A stretch of DNA of 64,000 nucleotides, taken from contig NZ_UHIP01000001.1 in the NCBI RefSeq assembly GCF_900460245.1, positions 2,790,001-2,854,000 on the forward strand, in the 5' to 3' direction. The DNA is from Vibrio fluvialis (GTDB lineage Bacteria; Pseudomonadota; Gammaproteobacteria; Enterobacterales; Vibrionaceae). Positions 10,221 through 19,569 of this stretch are shown here, in pieces. The notes under the pieces are model-generated. The model ran no database searches. It saw only the letters and a list, made by a program, of their open reading frames with translations, and was not told the origin of the DNA. Position 1 is the stretch's first letter. Every line of letters begins with the position of its first letter. The position numbers and the translations under genes were made by a program.

Positions 10221-10528
10221 CTGCGCGTTATTACCCAGCTACCAAAACCTGACTGAGTGAACTCTGTCGGTGGTACCAGCACGGAGAAAGCCCCGTCTGC
10301 TCAGCCGCTATCCTCCTATCGCCGTTTTCGCGAGAGAAATGTTATCGTGATGCTACGAGAGTCAAACAAAGTGATAAGACCAGTAAATTGCTGCCATTTG
10401 CTATGAATTAGCTATAATCTTGGTCAATTTAATAAAAACCGCGAACTTTTGACAAAAAAGTTGTGTCGAATAAGCGATAATATGGGAATATTCGCAATAA
10501 CTACATAATAAAGGGAGATAGCAACACA
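10221..10528 (+). promoter_or_regulatory. Intergenic leader of aroQ-accB-accC with candidate -10 boxes
   Basis: About 310 bp without a gene, becoming A+T-rich toward aroQ. A consensus TATAAT lies at 10413-10418, with TTGCTG 19 bases upstream. A consensus TTGACA lies at 10449-10454, but the nearest -10-like GATAAT (10476-10481) is 21 bases away, which is too far for a standard promoter. I see no terminator-like hairpin or protein-coding frame. The promoter of this operon most likely lies here, but I cannot choose between the candidates. Confidence 0.4.
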
Positions 10529-10978
10529 ATGGCAGCAAAATCACGCATTCTGGTTTTAAATGGTCCAAACTTAAACTTATTAGGTTTACGTGAACCGGCA
10601 CACTACGGCTCACAAACTTTGGACCAAATTGTAGCGAATCTACAACAACAAGCAGAAAGCGCTGGCATTGAGTTGGAACATCTTCAGTCAAATCGCGAAT
10701 ACGAGCTGATTGAAGCCATTCACCGTTCATACGGCAAAGTGGACTTCATTATTATTAATCCGGCAGCATTCACTCACACGAGTGTGGCGTTACGTGATGC
10801 TTTGCTGGGGGTTGCTATTCCATTTATCGAAGTGCATTTATCAAATGTACATGCTCGTGAGCCGTTCCGTCATCACTCCTACTTGTCTGATAAGGCACAA
10901 GGTGTGATTTGCGGTCTTGGTGCACAAGGCTATGAATTCGCTTTGTCGGCGGCCATTCGCGCGCTGCAAACAAAGTAA
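10529..10978 (+). CDS. aroQ: 3-dehydroquinate dehydratase, type II
   Basis: A 149-residue type II dehydroquinase, third step of the shikimate pathway (3-dehydroquinate to 3-dehydroshikimate); the family forms dodecamers. Seen directly: [17 protein letters not shown] with the flexible-lid Arg and catalytic Tyr, [16 protein letters not shown], and [20 protein letters not shown] with the catalytic His. Ribosome site AAGGGAG lies about 11 bases before the ATG. It heads the aroQ-accB-accC operon found across gamma-proteobacteria, 61 bp before accB. Confidence 0.97.
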   Translation: MAAKSRILVLNGPNLNLLGLREPAHYGSQTLDQIVANLQQQAESAGIELEHLQSNREYELIEAIHRSYGKVDFIIINPAAFTHTSVALRDALLGVAIPFIEVHLSNVHAREPFRHHSYLSDKAQGVICGLGAQGYEFALSAAIRALQTK

Positions 10979-11039
10979 CCCCAAACACTCTGCAGCTCAC
11001 TTGAGCTGTCTTACTCACAAGATAAAAGAGAAAGAAACA

Positions 11040-11501
11040 ATGGATATTCGTAAAATCAAGAAGCTTATCGAATTGGTTGAAGAGTCTGGCATTGCTGAGC
11101 TAGAAATTTCTGAAGGTGAAGAGTCGGTACGCATCAGTCGTCACGGTGTCGCACCGGTTGCACCGATTCATTACGCAGCACCTGCTCCAATCGCAGCGCC
11201 AGCTCCAGTAGCTGCACCTGCGGCGGCTCCAGCAGCTGAAGCGCCAGCAGCTTCTAAAACTCCTGCGGGCCACATGGTTCTTTCTCCAATGGTTGGTACT
11301 TTCTACCGCTCTCCAAGTCCAGATTCAAAAGCGTTCATCGAAGTGGGCCAAACTGTGAAAGCGGGTGACACTCTGTGCATCGTTGAAGCGATGAAGATGA
11401 TGAACCAAATCGAAGCAGACAAATCTGGTGTTGTTACCGAGATCCTTGTTGAAGACGGTCAGCCAGTTGAATTCGACCAGCCACTTGTTGTCATCGAATA
11501 A
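11040..11501 (+). CDS. accB: Biotin carboxyl carrier protein of acetyl-CoA carboxylase
   Basis: A 153-residue carrier that bears the biotin of acetyl-CoA carboxylase, the first committed step of fatty-acid synthesis. An N-terminal dimerisation region ([17 protein letters not shown]) is followed by a flexible Ala/Pro-rich linker (about residues 40-80) and the biotinyl domain with EAMKMMN; the biotin-accepting lysine is Lys119. The frame is open further upstream over the end of aroQ, but the ATG at 11040 matches the family start. accC follows after 15 bases. Confidence 0.97.
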   Translation: MDIRKIKKLIELVEESGIAELEISEGEESVRISRHGVAPVAPIHYAAPAPIAAPAPVAAPAAAPAAEAPAASKTPAGHMVLSPMVGTFYRSPSPDSKAFIEVGQTVKAGDTLCIVEAMKMMNQIEADKSGVVTEILVEDGQPVEFDQPLVVIE

Positions 11502-11516
11502 TCGAGGCGCGTAGTT

Positions 11517-12860
11517 ATGCTAGATAAGTTAGTCATCGCGAACCGAGGCGAAATTGCGCTTCGTATTCTTCGTGCATGTAAAGAATTGGGCATCAAAACT
11601 GTTGCCGTTCACTCCACTGCAGACCGCGATCTGAAACACGTGCTGCTGGCGGACGAAACCGTGTGTATCGGTCCTGCGAAAGGCATCGACAGCTACCTGA
11701 ACATTCCACGTATCATTTCTGCAGCAGAAGTGACCGGCGCGGTGGCAATCCACCCGGGTTACGGCTTCCTGTCTGAAAACGCGGACTTCGCTGAGCAAGT
11801 TGAGCGCAGCGGCTTTATCTTCGTAGGCCCGAAAGCCGACACCATTCGCCTGATGGGTGACAAAGTGTCAGCGATCACCGCGATGAAGAAAGCAGGTGTT
11901 CCTTGTGTACCAGGTTCTGACGGTCCTCTGGACAATGACGAAGCGAAAAACAAAGCGCACGCGAAACGCATTGGCTACCCAGTGATCATCAAAGCCTCTG
12001 GTGGCGGCGGCGGTCGTGGTATGCGTGTGGTTCGCAGCGAAGCGGAACTGGTCAATGCTATCAGCATGACCCGTGCAGAAGCGAAAGCGGCGTTCAACAA
12101 CGACATGGTTTACATGGAAAAATTCCTGGAAAACCCTCGTCACGTTGAAGTGCAGGTTCTGGCTGATGGTCAGGGCAACGCCATTCACCTGGGTGAGCGT
12201 GACTGTTCAATGCAGCGTCGTCACCAGAAAGTGGTGGAAGAAGCTCCGGCACCAGGCATTACTGAAGAGATGCGTAAGTACATCGGTGAACGTTGTACTC
12301 GTGCATGTATCGAAATCGGTTACCGCGGCGCAGGTACGTTTGAATTCCTGTATGAAAACGGCGAGTTCTACTTCATCGAAATGAACACGCGTATTCAGGT
12401 TGAACACCCAGTGACTGAAATGGTGACTGGCGTTGACCTGATTAAAGAGCAGCTGCGCATTGCGGCGGGTCAGCCACTGTCGTTTACTCAGGATGACATC
12501 AAAATCCGCGGCCATGCGATGGAATGTCGTATCAACGCGGAAGACCCAGAGCGCTTCCTGCCTTGTCCAGGCAAGATCACCCGTTTCCACTCACCAGGTG
12601 GTATGGGCGTTCGTTGGGAATCGCACATCTACTCTGGCTACACCGTACCAGCGTTCTACGACTCAATGATCGGTAAGCTGATCACCTTCGGTGAAAACCG
12701 TGACGTCGCAATCGCACGTATGCGTAACGCGCTGGACGAGATGATTGTGGAAGGTATCAAAACCAACATTCCACTACAGCAAGTCATTATGAAAGATGAG
12801 AACTTCCAGCACGGTGGCACCAACATCCACTACCTGGAGAAAAAACTGGGTATTCACTAA
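11517..12860 (+). CDS. accC: Biotin carboxylase subunit of acetyl-CoA carboxylase
   Basis: A 447-residue ATP-grasp enzyme that carboxylates the biotin on AccB using bicarbonate and ATP. The glycine-rich loop [14 protein letters not shown], the metal and ATP-binding stretch [18 protein letters not shown], and [13 protein letters not shown] are all present, and the length equals that of E. coli AccC (449). The start follows accB by 15 bases with a short GAGG site. The operon ends at a strong terminator 18 bases after the stop codon. Confidence 0.98.
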   Translation: MLDKLVIANRGEIALRILRACKELGIKTVAVHSTADRDLKHVLLADETVCIGPAKGIDSYLNIPRIISAAEVTGAVAIHPGYGFLSENADFAEQVERSGFIFVGPKADTIRLMGDKVSAITAMKKAGVPCVPGSDGPLDNDEAKNKAHAKRIGYPVIIKASGGGGGRGMRVVRSEAELVNAISMTRAEAKAAFNNDMVYMEKFLENPRHVEVQVLADGQGNAIHLGERDCSMQRRHQKVVEEAPAPGITEEMRKYIGERCTRACIEIGYRGAGTFEFLYENGEFYFIEMNTRIQVEHPVTEMVTGVDLIKEQLRIAAGQPLSFTQDDIKIRGHAMECRINAEDPERFLPCPGKITRFHSPGGMGVRWESHIYSGYTVPAFYDSMIGKLITFGENRDVAIARMRNALDEMIVEGIKTNIPLQQVIMKDENFQHGGTNIHYLEKKLGIH

Positions 12861-12878
12861 CCCGGCCTTCTTATCGCA

Positions 12879-12907
12879 AATGCCCACTTCGGTGGGCATT
12901 TTTGTTT
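12879..12907 (+). terminator. aroQ-accBC terminator
   Basis: Stem AATGCCCAC / GTGGGCATT with a stable TTCG tetraloop and tail TTTGTTT, just after the accC stop codon. Confidence 0.93.
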
Positions 12908-12998
12908 CCCCCCGACGCTCAAGCGGACTAGCCCTATAAAAACGGGCCAAATCTGCTACACTTTGCGCCAATTGAACGAACTGAAGAGAGCAAGAGCA

Positions 12999-13886
12999 AT
13001 GCCTTGGATTCAAATTAAACTTAACGCGACCAACGAAAACGCTGAACGCATCAGCGATATGTTGATGGAAGAGACCGGCGCGTTATCCATTACTTTCCTG
13101 GATGCGAAGGATACGCCTGTGTTTGAACCCCTGCCGGGTGAAACCCGTTTGTGGGGCGATACCGATGTTCTTGCCCTCTACGATGCCGAAGCCGACACCT
13201 CATGGGTTCTGAGCCAAATTCGCGCCAGTAACCTGCTAGCGGACGATTTTGCCTACAAAGTTGAGCAAATTGAAGACAAAGACTGGGAACGCGAGTGGAT
13301 GGATAACTTCCACCCGATGAAGTTTGGCCAGCGTCTGTGGATCTGCCCAAGCTGGCGCGATGTACCTGATCCAGATGCAGTTAACGTTATGCTCGACCCA
13401 GGTCTGGCGTTTGGTACTGGTACTCACCCAACCACTGCGCTGTGTTTAGAGTGGCTGGACTCTCTCGATCTGTCCGGCAAGACCGTGATCGACTTTGGGT
13501 GTGGTTCAGGCATTCTGGCCATCGCGGCAATCAAGCTGGGCGCAGCGAAAGTGATCGGTATTGATATCGACCCACAAGCCCTGTTGGCGTCGAAAGACAA
13601 CGCAGCGCGCAACGGCGTCGAAGATCAAATCGAAGTCTACCTACCACAAAACCAACCTGAAGGCTTAGTGGCTGACGTGGTCGTGGCTAACATTCTGGCC
13701 AGTCCACTGCGTGAACTTTCACCCGTCATCAAGAGTCTGATGAAACCAGACGGCCTGCTGGCGATGTCTGGTGTCCTCAACACCCAAGCTGAAGATGTGG
13801 CGGATTACTACCGTGACGAACTGCACGTTGATCCTATCAAAGAGAAGGAAGAATGGTGCCGTATCACGGGTCGCAAGCAAGGCTAG
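12999..13886 (+). CDS. prmA: Ribosomal protein L11 methyltransferase
   Basis: A 295-residue SAM-dependent enzyme that trimethylates ribosomal protein L11. The N-terminal substrate-recognition domain ([16 protein letters not shown]) is joined to a Rossmann methyltransferase domain with motif [16 protein letters not shown] (about residues 163-177) and the NPPY-like [10 protein letters not shown]. An in-frame codon 36 bases upstream is rejected; the ATG at 12999 is preceded by a purine-rich GAAGAGAG and gives the usual length (E. coli 293). A TGCTACACT box at about 12953-12961 may be its -10. dusB-fis follows after a 139-bp gap with its own promoter. Confidence 0.97.
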   Translation: MPWIQIKLNATNENAERISDMLMEETGALSITFLDAKDTPVFEPLPGETRLWGDTDVLALYDAEADTSWVLSQIRASNLLADDFAYKVEQIEDKDWEREWMDNFHPMKFGQRLWICPSWRDVPDPDAVNVMLDPGLAFGTGTHPTTALCLEWLDSLDLSGKTVIDFGCGSGILAIAAIKLGAAKVIGIDIDPQALLASKDNAARNGVEDQIEVYLPQNQPEGLVADVVVANILASPLRELSPVIKSLMKPDGLLAMSGVLNTQAEDVADYYRDELHVDPIKEKEEWCRITGRKQG

Positions 13887-13922
13887 ATAAGACTTTGCGC
13901 GCTAATTGACTGAAAAATAGAC

Positions 13923-13947
13923 CATTTACAAAATGTTTTTGTAAATG
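13923..13947. repeat. Perfect 11-bp inverted repeat between prmA and dusB
   Basis: CATTTACAAAA, spacer TGT, TTTTGTAAATG: a perfect palindrome with no mismatch. It lies just upstream of the dusB-fis promoter and touches the Fis-like box. It is A+T-rich and lacks a T-tail, so it looks more like a protein-binding site than a terminator. The protein is not identified. Confidence 0.7.
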
Positions 13948-13961
13948 CTCAAATATTAGTC
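13947..13961 (+). promoter_or_regulatory. Predicted Fis-binding site upstream of dusB-fis
   Basis: GCTCAAATATTAGTC fits the Fis core consensus GNtYAaWWWtTRaNC at all specified positions but one. Its centre is about 43 bases before the start point inferred from the -10 box at 13985-13990. In E. coli Fis represses its own dusB-fis promoter through a site at about -42. Confidence 0.6.
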
Positions 13962-13998
13962 TTTTCACGCATCGAAAAAATGCGTAAAATGCGCGCCC
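13962..13998 (+). promoter_or_regulatory. dusB-fis promoter with GC-rich discriminator
   Basis: A -35-like TTTTCA (13962-13967), a 17-base spacer and a -10 TAAAAT (13985-13990), followed at once by GCGCGCCC. A GC-rich discriminator is the hallmark of promoters under stringent, growth-rate control such as fis in E. coli. The start point is inferred, not measured. Confidence 0.55.
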
Positions 13999-14025
13999 TT
14001 GCTGGTATGAAGCTGTGAAGACGTT

Positions 14026-14994
14026 TTGAAAATCGGAAATTATCAACTTAAGAACAATCTCATCGTTGCACCGATGGCCGGTGTCACCGACAGACCGTTT
14101 CGAGAGTTGTGTCTCCGCTATGGCGCGGGTATGGCCGTCAGTGAAATGATGTCCTCCAATCCTGCGCTATGGAAAACAGACAAGTCCAGAAACCGCATGG
14201 TACACGAAGGCGAATCGGGCATTCGCTCTGTACAGATTGCTGGTTCCGATCCACAGCTGATGGCCGATGCGGCCCAGTTCAGCGTTGAAAACGGTGCACA
14301 AATCATCGACATCAACATGGGCTGCCCAGCGAAAAAAGTGAATAAAAAGCTGGCCGGTTCTGCGCTGCTGCGCTATCCGGATGTCATTGAAGACATCCTG
14401 AAAGCTGTAGTGAATGCAGTGAATGTTCCTGTAACACTCAAAACCCGCACTGGCTGGGACCCAGAAAACAAAAACTGTGTCCAAATCGCTAAACTTGCCG
14501 AAGACTGCGGCATTCAGGCACTGGCGCTCCATGGGCGAACCCGTACCTGCATGTACAAGGGTGAGGCGGAATACGACAGCATTAAAGCGGTCAAAGCGGC
14601 TATTCAAATTCCGGTCATCGCTAACGGTGATATCGATTCTCCGGAGAAAGCCAAACATGTGCTGGAGTACACCGGCGCTGACGCTTTAATGATTGGACGA
14701 CCTGCCCAAGGACGTCCATGGATTTTCCAGGAAATCCAACACTATTTGGAAAACGGCACCACGATGCCTGATCTCCCGACTTCGGAAGTGAAAGACATCC
14801 TGCTTGGTCATGTGAACGCTCTGCATCAATTTTATGGAGAGTATTTAGGCCCTCGCATCGTGCGTAAGCACGTTGGGTGGTATCTCAAAGAACATGAACA
14901 GGCAAGTGAGTTTCGCCGTACCTTCAATGCCATCGACGTTGCAGCAATGCAAATCGAAGCATTAGAGGGTTATTTTGATAACGTTGCATCATAA
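14026..14994 (+). CDS. dusB: tRNA-dihydrouridine synthase B
   Basis: A 322-residue FMN enzyme that reduces uridines in the tRNA D-loop. The N-terminal TIM barrel carries [14 protein letters not shown] and the catalytic Cys100 in [12 protein letters not shown]; the FMN site includes TRTGWD and the HGRTR motif. Translation appears to begin at TTG (14026), because an in-frame stop lies 16 bases upstream and the next residues match the family N-terminus ([10 protein letters not shown]). The weak start may limit DusB relative to Fis, whose gene follows after 23 bases in the same operon. Confidence 0.95.
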   Translation: MKIGNYQLKNNLIVAPMAGVTDRPFRELCLRYGAGMAVSEMMSSNPALWKTDKSRNRMVHEGESGIRSVQIAGSDPQLMADAAQFSVENGAQIIDINMGCPAKKVNKKLAGSALLRYPDVIEDILKAVVNAVNVPVTLKTRTGWDPENKNCVQIAKLAEDCGIQALALHGRTRTCMYKGEAEYDSIKAVKAAIQIPVIANGDIDSPEKAKHVLEYTGADALMIGRPAQGRPWIFQEIQHYLENGTTMPDLPTSEVKDILLGHVNALHQFYGEYLGPRIVRKHVGWYLKEHEQASEFRRTFNAIDVAAMQIEALEGYFDNVAS

Positions 14995-15017
14995 TTAAGA
15001 GAAGAGCTAGACCGAAT

Positions 15018-15314
15018 ATGTTCGAACAAAATCTGACTTCAGAAGCTTTAACAGTAACAACCGTAACTTCACAAGATCAAATCACGCAAAAGCCACTACG
15101 TGATTCAGTTAAAGCGTCTCTTAAAAACTACTTGGCTCAACTGAATGGTCAGGAAGTGACAGAACTATACGAATTAGTTCTAGCTGAAGTTGAACAACCA
15201 CTACTGGACACCATCATGCAGTACACTCGCGGTAACCAAACTCGCGCGGCAACGATGATGGGTATCAACCGCGGTACTCTTCGCAAGAAACTGAAAAAAT
15301 ACGGCATGAACTAA
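15018..15314 (+). CDS. fis: DNA-binding protein Fis
   Basis: A 98-residue nucleoid protein, the same length as E. coli Fis. The C-terminal helix-turn-helix ([20 protein letters not shown], about 74-93) is almost invariant in the family; the N-terminal part is more variable. It is a homodimer that bends DNA and controls rRNA, tRNA and many growth-phase promoters. It is the second gene of the dusB-fis operon and ends at a strong terminator. A Fis-like site on the operon promoter suggests autorepression. Confidence 0.98.
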   Translation: MFEQNLTSEALTVTTVTSQDQITQKPLRDSVKASLKNYLAQLNGQEVTELYELVLAEVEQPLLDTIMQYTRGNQTRAATMMGINRGTLRKKLKKYGMN

Positions 15315-15335
15315 TACGTTCTGACCCTTTTTTAT

Positions 15336-15363
15336 AAACCGAGCCTCTGGCTCGGTTTTTTAT
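15336..15363 (+). terminator. dusB-fis terminator
   Basis: Stem AAACCGAGCC / GGCTCGGTTT with loop TCT and a T-run, 22 bases after the fis stop codon. Confidence 0.93.
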
Positions 15364-15565
15364 TGCCCGAAAACCGCACGCCTTCTGCTGCAAACACGCC
15401 ATGATTTCGTTGAAAACAAGACCTAAGTTGCAAGTTATTGATTGTTCACCTTAAGTCTCATTTACGCTCATTTCCTCCTTTTGTTACAGTGCACAGTGCG
15501 ATTAATAATTCTTCAATAACAACATCGCCTCTGTCTAACAGCCTGCATTACAAGGAGTGATGCTC

Positions 15566-17206
15566 ATGAATTTTTCCAGTCTGCGTCAGATCAGTATCCG
15601 CGCCCGCCTCTACTTGCTGGGTGGCACGATTACATTGCTTCTGCTGATCCCATTCACACTGCTCGTGCAGGACTATCAGGATGACCTGATGGATGCCAAG
15701 CAAACCAAAACCCGTCATCTGGTTGAAAGTACCACCTCTTTGCTCAACTACTTTTATCAGCAGCAAACCAGTGGCGCACTCACCGAACAACAAGCGCAGC
15801 AACAAGCCAAACAGGCGATTGCCAGCGCCCGCTATGGTGCTGATGATTATTTTTGGATCAACGATCTGACTCCAACCATGGTAATGCACCCATTTAAACC
15901 ACAGTTGGATGGCAAAGCCTTATCTGGTATTCAAGATCCCAACGGCAAAGCACTGTTTGTCGATATGGCCAATCTCGCCCGTGATCAGGGGGAAGGGTTT
16001 GTCTATTACCTGTGGCCGAAGCCGGGTGCCGAAGTCGCTGTCGAGAAAGTCTCCTACGTCAAACTGTTCAAACCCTGGGGTTGGGTGGTCGGTTCCGGTG
16101 TGTATATTGATGATGTGCAAGCGCTGGTCGCGACACGAATGCAAACCGTGTTGCTACAACTGGCGATGGCCATTGCGGTAATGTTTACCCTCGCCTACAC
16201 CATCGGTCGCAGCATTACAAAACCCTGTCTGGCAACGCTGTATGCGATGGAAGACATTGCCAAGGGCGAAGGTGACCTTACCCGTCAACTCGATACCAGC
16301 GGCAGTGACGAGCTGTCGCGCATCGCACGCGCCTTCAACCAGTTTACCGGAAAGATTCGTCATATCGTTCAAGACATCGCACCAATCACCGAGAGTGTTA
16401 CCGGCAGCGCTCAGGAGCTGACGCAAGTGGCACAAAGTGCCTCCGGCAAAGCGATGGAGCAACAACAGTCAGTCGATACCGTTGCTTCGGCCATGAACCA
16501 GCTGCACGCCAGCAATCAGGAAGTGGCGAATGCGGCGCAGGAAGCTGCGGTCGCCGCGCAAACCGCCAGCGCCAAGGGCCAGGAAGGCAGTAATGTCATC
16601 GCCCAAGCCTCCGGCTATATGGGCTCTCTGTCTGAGCTGTTGAGCAAAACCGATCGTGACACTCAGGCTCTGGCAAGAGAAACAGAAGAAGTGGGCGCGG
16701 TGCTCGAAGTGATTCGTGGCGTCGCCGAACAAACCAACTTACTGGCACTCAATGCCGCGATTGAAGCCGCCCGCGCCGGTGAACAAGGACGTGGCTTTGC
16801 CGTGGTGGCTGATGAAGTGCGCACGCTCGCAACACGCACACAAAGCAGCACCAATGAAATCGAACAGATCATCGCCAGCCTGCAACAACGTACTCGCGAT
16901 GTCAGCGCGTCGATGGAGCAAACACAGCAGCAATCGAAAGCCACGCAAGAGCAGGCTGATTTGGCTCAGCAGGTTCTCAATGCGATTGATCAGCAGGTCA
17001 GCACCATCCTGACCCTCAACCAGCACATTGCTGAGGCGAGTAACCAACAATCACTCGCGACCGATGAAATCAGCCGCAACCTGACGCAAATTGCCGATCA
17101 CAGCACTCAATCCGCCGCACAAGCCCAGCAAGTCGCGGCTGCCAGCGAACTATTGATGGAAAACGGCCAGCAACTGATTCACAGCTTCTCAACGTTTAAG
17201 GTGTAA
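15566..17206 (+). CDS. Methyl-accepting chemotaxis protein with periplasmic sCache domain
   Basis: A 546-residue transmembrane chemoreceptor. A first membrane span (about 15-34) is followed by a periplasmic single-Cache (sCache_2) sensor with [14 protein letters not shown] and [18 protein letters not shown], a second span (about 188-207), a HAMP linker ([20 protein letters not shown]) and a long cytoplasmic coiled coil. The coiled coil ends in the conserved tip [20 protein letters not shown] that binds CheA and CheW. Ligand unknown; sCache_2 receptors often sense small carboxylates. Of three clustered start codons (15557, 15560, 15566) the last has AAGGAG at eight bases and is chosen. It stands alone between two terminators. 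Confidence 0.92.
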   Translation: MNFSSLRQISIRARLYLLGGTITLLLLIPFTLLVQDYQDDLMDAKQTKTRHLVESTTSLLNYFYQQQTSGALTEQQAQQQAKQAIASARYGADDYFWINDLTPTMVMHPFKPQLDGKALSGIQDPNGKALFVDMANLARDQGEGFVYYLWPKPGAEVAVEKVSYVKLFKPWGWVVGSGVYIDDVQALVATRMQTVLLQLAMAIAVMFTLAYTIGRSITKPCLATLYAMEDIAKGEGDLTRQLDTSGSDELSRIARAFNQFTGKIRHIVQDIAPITESVTGSAQELTQVAQSASGKAMEQQQSVDTVASAMNQLHASNQEVANAAQEAAVAAQTASAKGQEGSNVIAQASGYMGSLSELLSKTDRDTQALARETEEVGAVLEVIRGVAEQTNLLALNAAIEAARAGEQGRGFAVVADEVRTLATRTQSSTNEIEQIIASLQQRTRDVSASMEQTQQQSKATQEQADLAQQVLNAIDQQVSTILTLNQHIAEASNQQSLATDEISRNLTQIADHSTQSAAQAQQVAAASELLMENGQQLIHSFSTFKV

Positions 17207-17220
17207 CGTCAACTAGACTC

Positions 17221-17246
17221 AAAGGGCCTTATGGCCCTTTGTTATT
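17221..17246. terminator. Terminator between chemoreceptor and zntR
   Basis: Stem AAAGGGCC / GGCCCTTT, loop TTAT, tail GTTATT. It lies between convergent genes and overlaps the zntR end, so it may act on both, though the T-run is weak in each direction. Confidence 0.75.
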
Positions 17247-17640
17247 CCAGCGCTGCCAGAATGGAGCAATGGCTGGCGTCGTCATCCCGATGGCCGCAGC
17301 AGGCGTCATTGATTTTGTTCAGGGCGCTGCGAATGCGCATCAGCTCAGCGATTTTTTCGTCGATTAACGCCAGCTTAGCGGAAGTAATCGATTTGACCTC
17401 CGCGCAGCTATGCTCAGTCGCTTCCAACCGAATCTCAAGCAGTTCCTTAATCTCTTCCAGACTCAGCCCCAGCTCTTTGGCTTTGAGGATAAAACTCACC
17501 TGTTTCTGATTCTCTTCATCATACAAACGGTAACCCGAATCGCTGCGACCGGCTGGCGAGATCAGCGCATTTTTCTCGTAAAAACGCAGCGTATCGGTGG
17601 AAACTCCGCACCGTTTCGCCAATTCACCTATCTGAAACAT
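17242..17640 (-). CDS. zntR: MerR-family Zn(II)-responsive regulator ZntR
   Basis: A 132-residue MerR-family activator. The N-terminal winged helix (MFQIGELAKRCGVSTDTLRF) is followed by a dimerisation coil and a metal-binding C-terminus. Metal ligands are visible: EHSCAEVK mid-protein (the ZntR Cys79 region) and CCGHRDDDASHCSIL at the end; the Cys-Cys...His-Cys tail is typical of ZntR rather than CueR. ZntR activates the zinc-exporting ATPase gene zntA, which is not in the window. The ribosome site AGGTG is six bases before the ATG. It is divergent from purH across 249 bp. Confidence 0.87.
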   Translation of the reverse strand: MFQIGELAKRCGVSTDTLRFYEKNALISPAGRSDSGYRLYDEENQKQVSFILKAKELGLSLEEIKELLEIRLEATEHSCAEVKSITSAKLALIDEKIAELMRIRSALNKINDACCGHRDDDASHCSILAALE

Positions 17641-17710
17641 AACTGCACCTATTTACTCTTTGGTTACTTTTTTCGCTTGAAAAACCTGTTTTTAGCTATT
17701 ATTTTTCCCA

Positions 17711-17726
17711 TGCCAAACGATTGCGC
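17711..17726 (+). promoter_or_regulatory. Predicted PurR operator upstream of purH
   Basis: TGCCAAACGATTGCGC holds the PurR core CAAACG-N-TTGCG, the central part of consensus ACGCAAACGTTTGCGT (11 of 16 matches). It lies about 165 bases before the purH start. PurR represses purHD in E. coli, so the site is expected here. A TAGAAT at 17750-17755 just downstream may be the -10 box, but no matching -35 is evident. Confidence 0.6.
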
Positions 17727-17889
17727 GAGATCTTTTGTAATAAATTGGTTAGAATACGCGCCATCCAAACTCCTGGAGAAAAAGGTCTTTACCAAAACTG
17801 GCCAAGTTGTGATGCTATGCCATCACCCATGAACAATTTTGGCAAACATCTTTCGTCATTAACTCCGTGAATTTAAGGAAAATGGAAGC

Positions 17890-19482
17890 ATGAATAACGC
17901 TCGTCCAATTCGCCGTGCACTCATCAGCGTATCAGATAAAACTGGCATTGTTGAGTTTGCAAAAGCGCTCTCTGAGCGCGGTGTCGACATCCTGTCTACT
18001 GGTGGTACCGCTCGCCTACTTGCCGAGCAAGGCATTGCAGTAACCGAAGTCTCTGACTACACCGGTTTCCCAGAAATGATGGACGGGCGCGTGAAAACGC
18101 TGCACCCGAAAGTTCATGGTGGCATTCTTGGCCGTCGTGGTCAGGACGACGAGGTCATGAACACGCACGCCATTAACCCAATCGACATGGTGGTGGTGAA
18201 CCTTTACCCATTCGCGCAAACCGTAGCGAACCCGAACTGCACACTGGCTGACGCGGTGGAAAACATCGATATCGGCGGCCCGACCATGGTGCGCTCTGCG
18301 GCGAAAAACCACAAAGATGTGACCATCATCGTGAACGCGAGCGATTACGACCGCGTGATCGCCGAAATGGATGCAAACGAAAAATCACTGACGCTGGACA
18401 CGCGTTTCGACCTCGCCATTGCTGCGTTTGAACACACCGCGGCTTACGACGGCATGATTGCCAACTACTTCGGCACCATGGTCCCGAGCTACGGCGAGAA
18501 CAAAGAAGGCGATGAGGAATCAAAGTTCCCACGCACCTTCAACCAACAGTTCATCAAGAAACAAGACATGCGTTACGGCGAAAACAGCCACCAAGACGCG
18601 GCTTTCTACGTGGAAGCAAACCCAGAAGAAGCGTCGGTATCTACCGCACGTCAGATTCAGGGTAAAGCCCTCTCATACAACAACATCGCCGATACCGATG
18701 CCGCGCTGGAATGCGTCAAAGAGTTCGCAGAGCCAGCGTGTGTGATCGTCAAACACGCCAACCCATGTGGTGTGGCCTTGGGCGGCGACATTCTGGAAGC
18801 GTACAACCGCGCCTACCAAACCGACCCAACCTCCGCATTCGGCGGCATTATTGCGTTTAACCGCGAACTGGATGCAGCAACGGCCACGGCCATTGTGGAA
18901 CGCCAGTTTGTTGAAGTGATCATCGCACCAAGCGTCTCAGCAGAAGCGATTGACGTAGTGGCAGCGAAGAAAAACGTACGTCTGCTCGAATGTGGCGAAT
19001 GGCACAGCAAGACCACTGGTTTTGATGTGAAACGCGTCAACGGTGGCCTGCTGGTTCAAGACCGCGATCAAGGCATGGTGACACTGAGCGACCTGAAAGT
19101 GGTTTCTCAACGTCAACCGACCGAAGAAGAACTGAAAGATGCGCTGTTCTGCTGGAAAGTCGCGAAATACGTCAAATCAAACGCGATTGTGTACGCCAAA
19201 GGCGACATGACCATCGGTGTTGGCGCAGGCCAAATGAGCCGCGTCTATTCCGCGAAAATTGCTGGTATTAAAGCTGCCGACGAAGGTCTGGAAGTGGCTG
19301 GCAGCGTGATGGCATCCGATGCGTTCTTCCCATTCCGTGATGGTATCGATGCCGCCGCAGAAGCGGGCATTAAATGCGTGATTCAACCAGGCGGTTCAAT
19401 GCGTGACGATGAAGTGATCGCCGCTGCCGACGAACACGGCATGGCGATGATCTTCACTGGCATGCGTCATTTCCGTCACTAA
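17890..19482 (+). CDS. purH: Bifunctional AICAR formyltransferase / IMP cyclohydrolase
   Basis: A 530-residue enzyme for the last two steps of IMP synthesis. The N-terminal MGS-like cyclohydrolase domain (about 1-150; [28 protein letters not shown]) closes FAICAR. The larger C-terminal domain uses 10-formyl-THF to formylate AICAR and shows [26 protein letters not shown] and [11 protein letters not shown] with the catalytic Lys-His pair. The length matches E. coli PurH (529). An AAGG lies 14 bases and a GGA six bases before the ATG. purD follows after 87 bp in the usual purHD operon. Confidence 0.98.
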   Translation: MNNARPIRRALISVSDKTGIVEFAKALSERGVDILSTGGTARLLAEQGIAVTEVSDYTGFPEMMDGRVKTLHPKVHGGILGRRGQDDEVMNTHAINPIDMVVVNLYPFAQTVANPNCTLADAVENIDIGGPTMVRSAAKNHKDVTIIVNASDYDRVIAEMDANEKSLTLDTRFDLAIAAFEHTAAYDGMIANYFGTMVPSYGENKEGDEESKFPRTFNQQFIKKQDMRYGENSHQDAAFYVEANPEEASVSTARQIQGKALSYNNIADTDAALECVKEFAEPACVIVKHANPCGVALGGDILEAYNRAYQTDPTSAFGGIIAFNRELDAATATAIVERQFVEVIIAPSVSAEAIDVVAAKKNVRLLECGEWHSKTTGFDVKRVNGGLLVQDRDQGMVTLSDLKVVSQRQPTEEELKDALFCWKVAKYVKSNAIVYAKGDMTIGVGAGQMSRVYSAKIAGIKAADEGLEVAGSVMASDAFFPFRDGIDAAAEAGIKCVIQPGGSMRDDEVIAAADEHGMAMIFTGMRHFRH

Positions 19483-19569
19483 TTCTTCGAGCCGTCACTG
19501 GGGAGCCCGTCAGCTTGGCCGAGCTCCCAATGATTAAGAGATCCGAATTTAAAATTAAGGAATTCATTT

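Noticed and set aside
17410..17832. 140-codon plus-strand frame running through zntR and the zntR-purH gap
   Set aside because: Overlaps zntR antisense and the PurR box; no ribosome site and no family resemblance.
19483..19569. GGGAGC / GCTCCC hairpin between purH and purD as a terminator
   Set aside because: No T-run follows, and purD belongs to the same operon; it may only be a weak structure.
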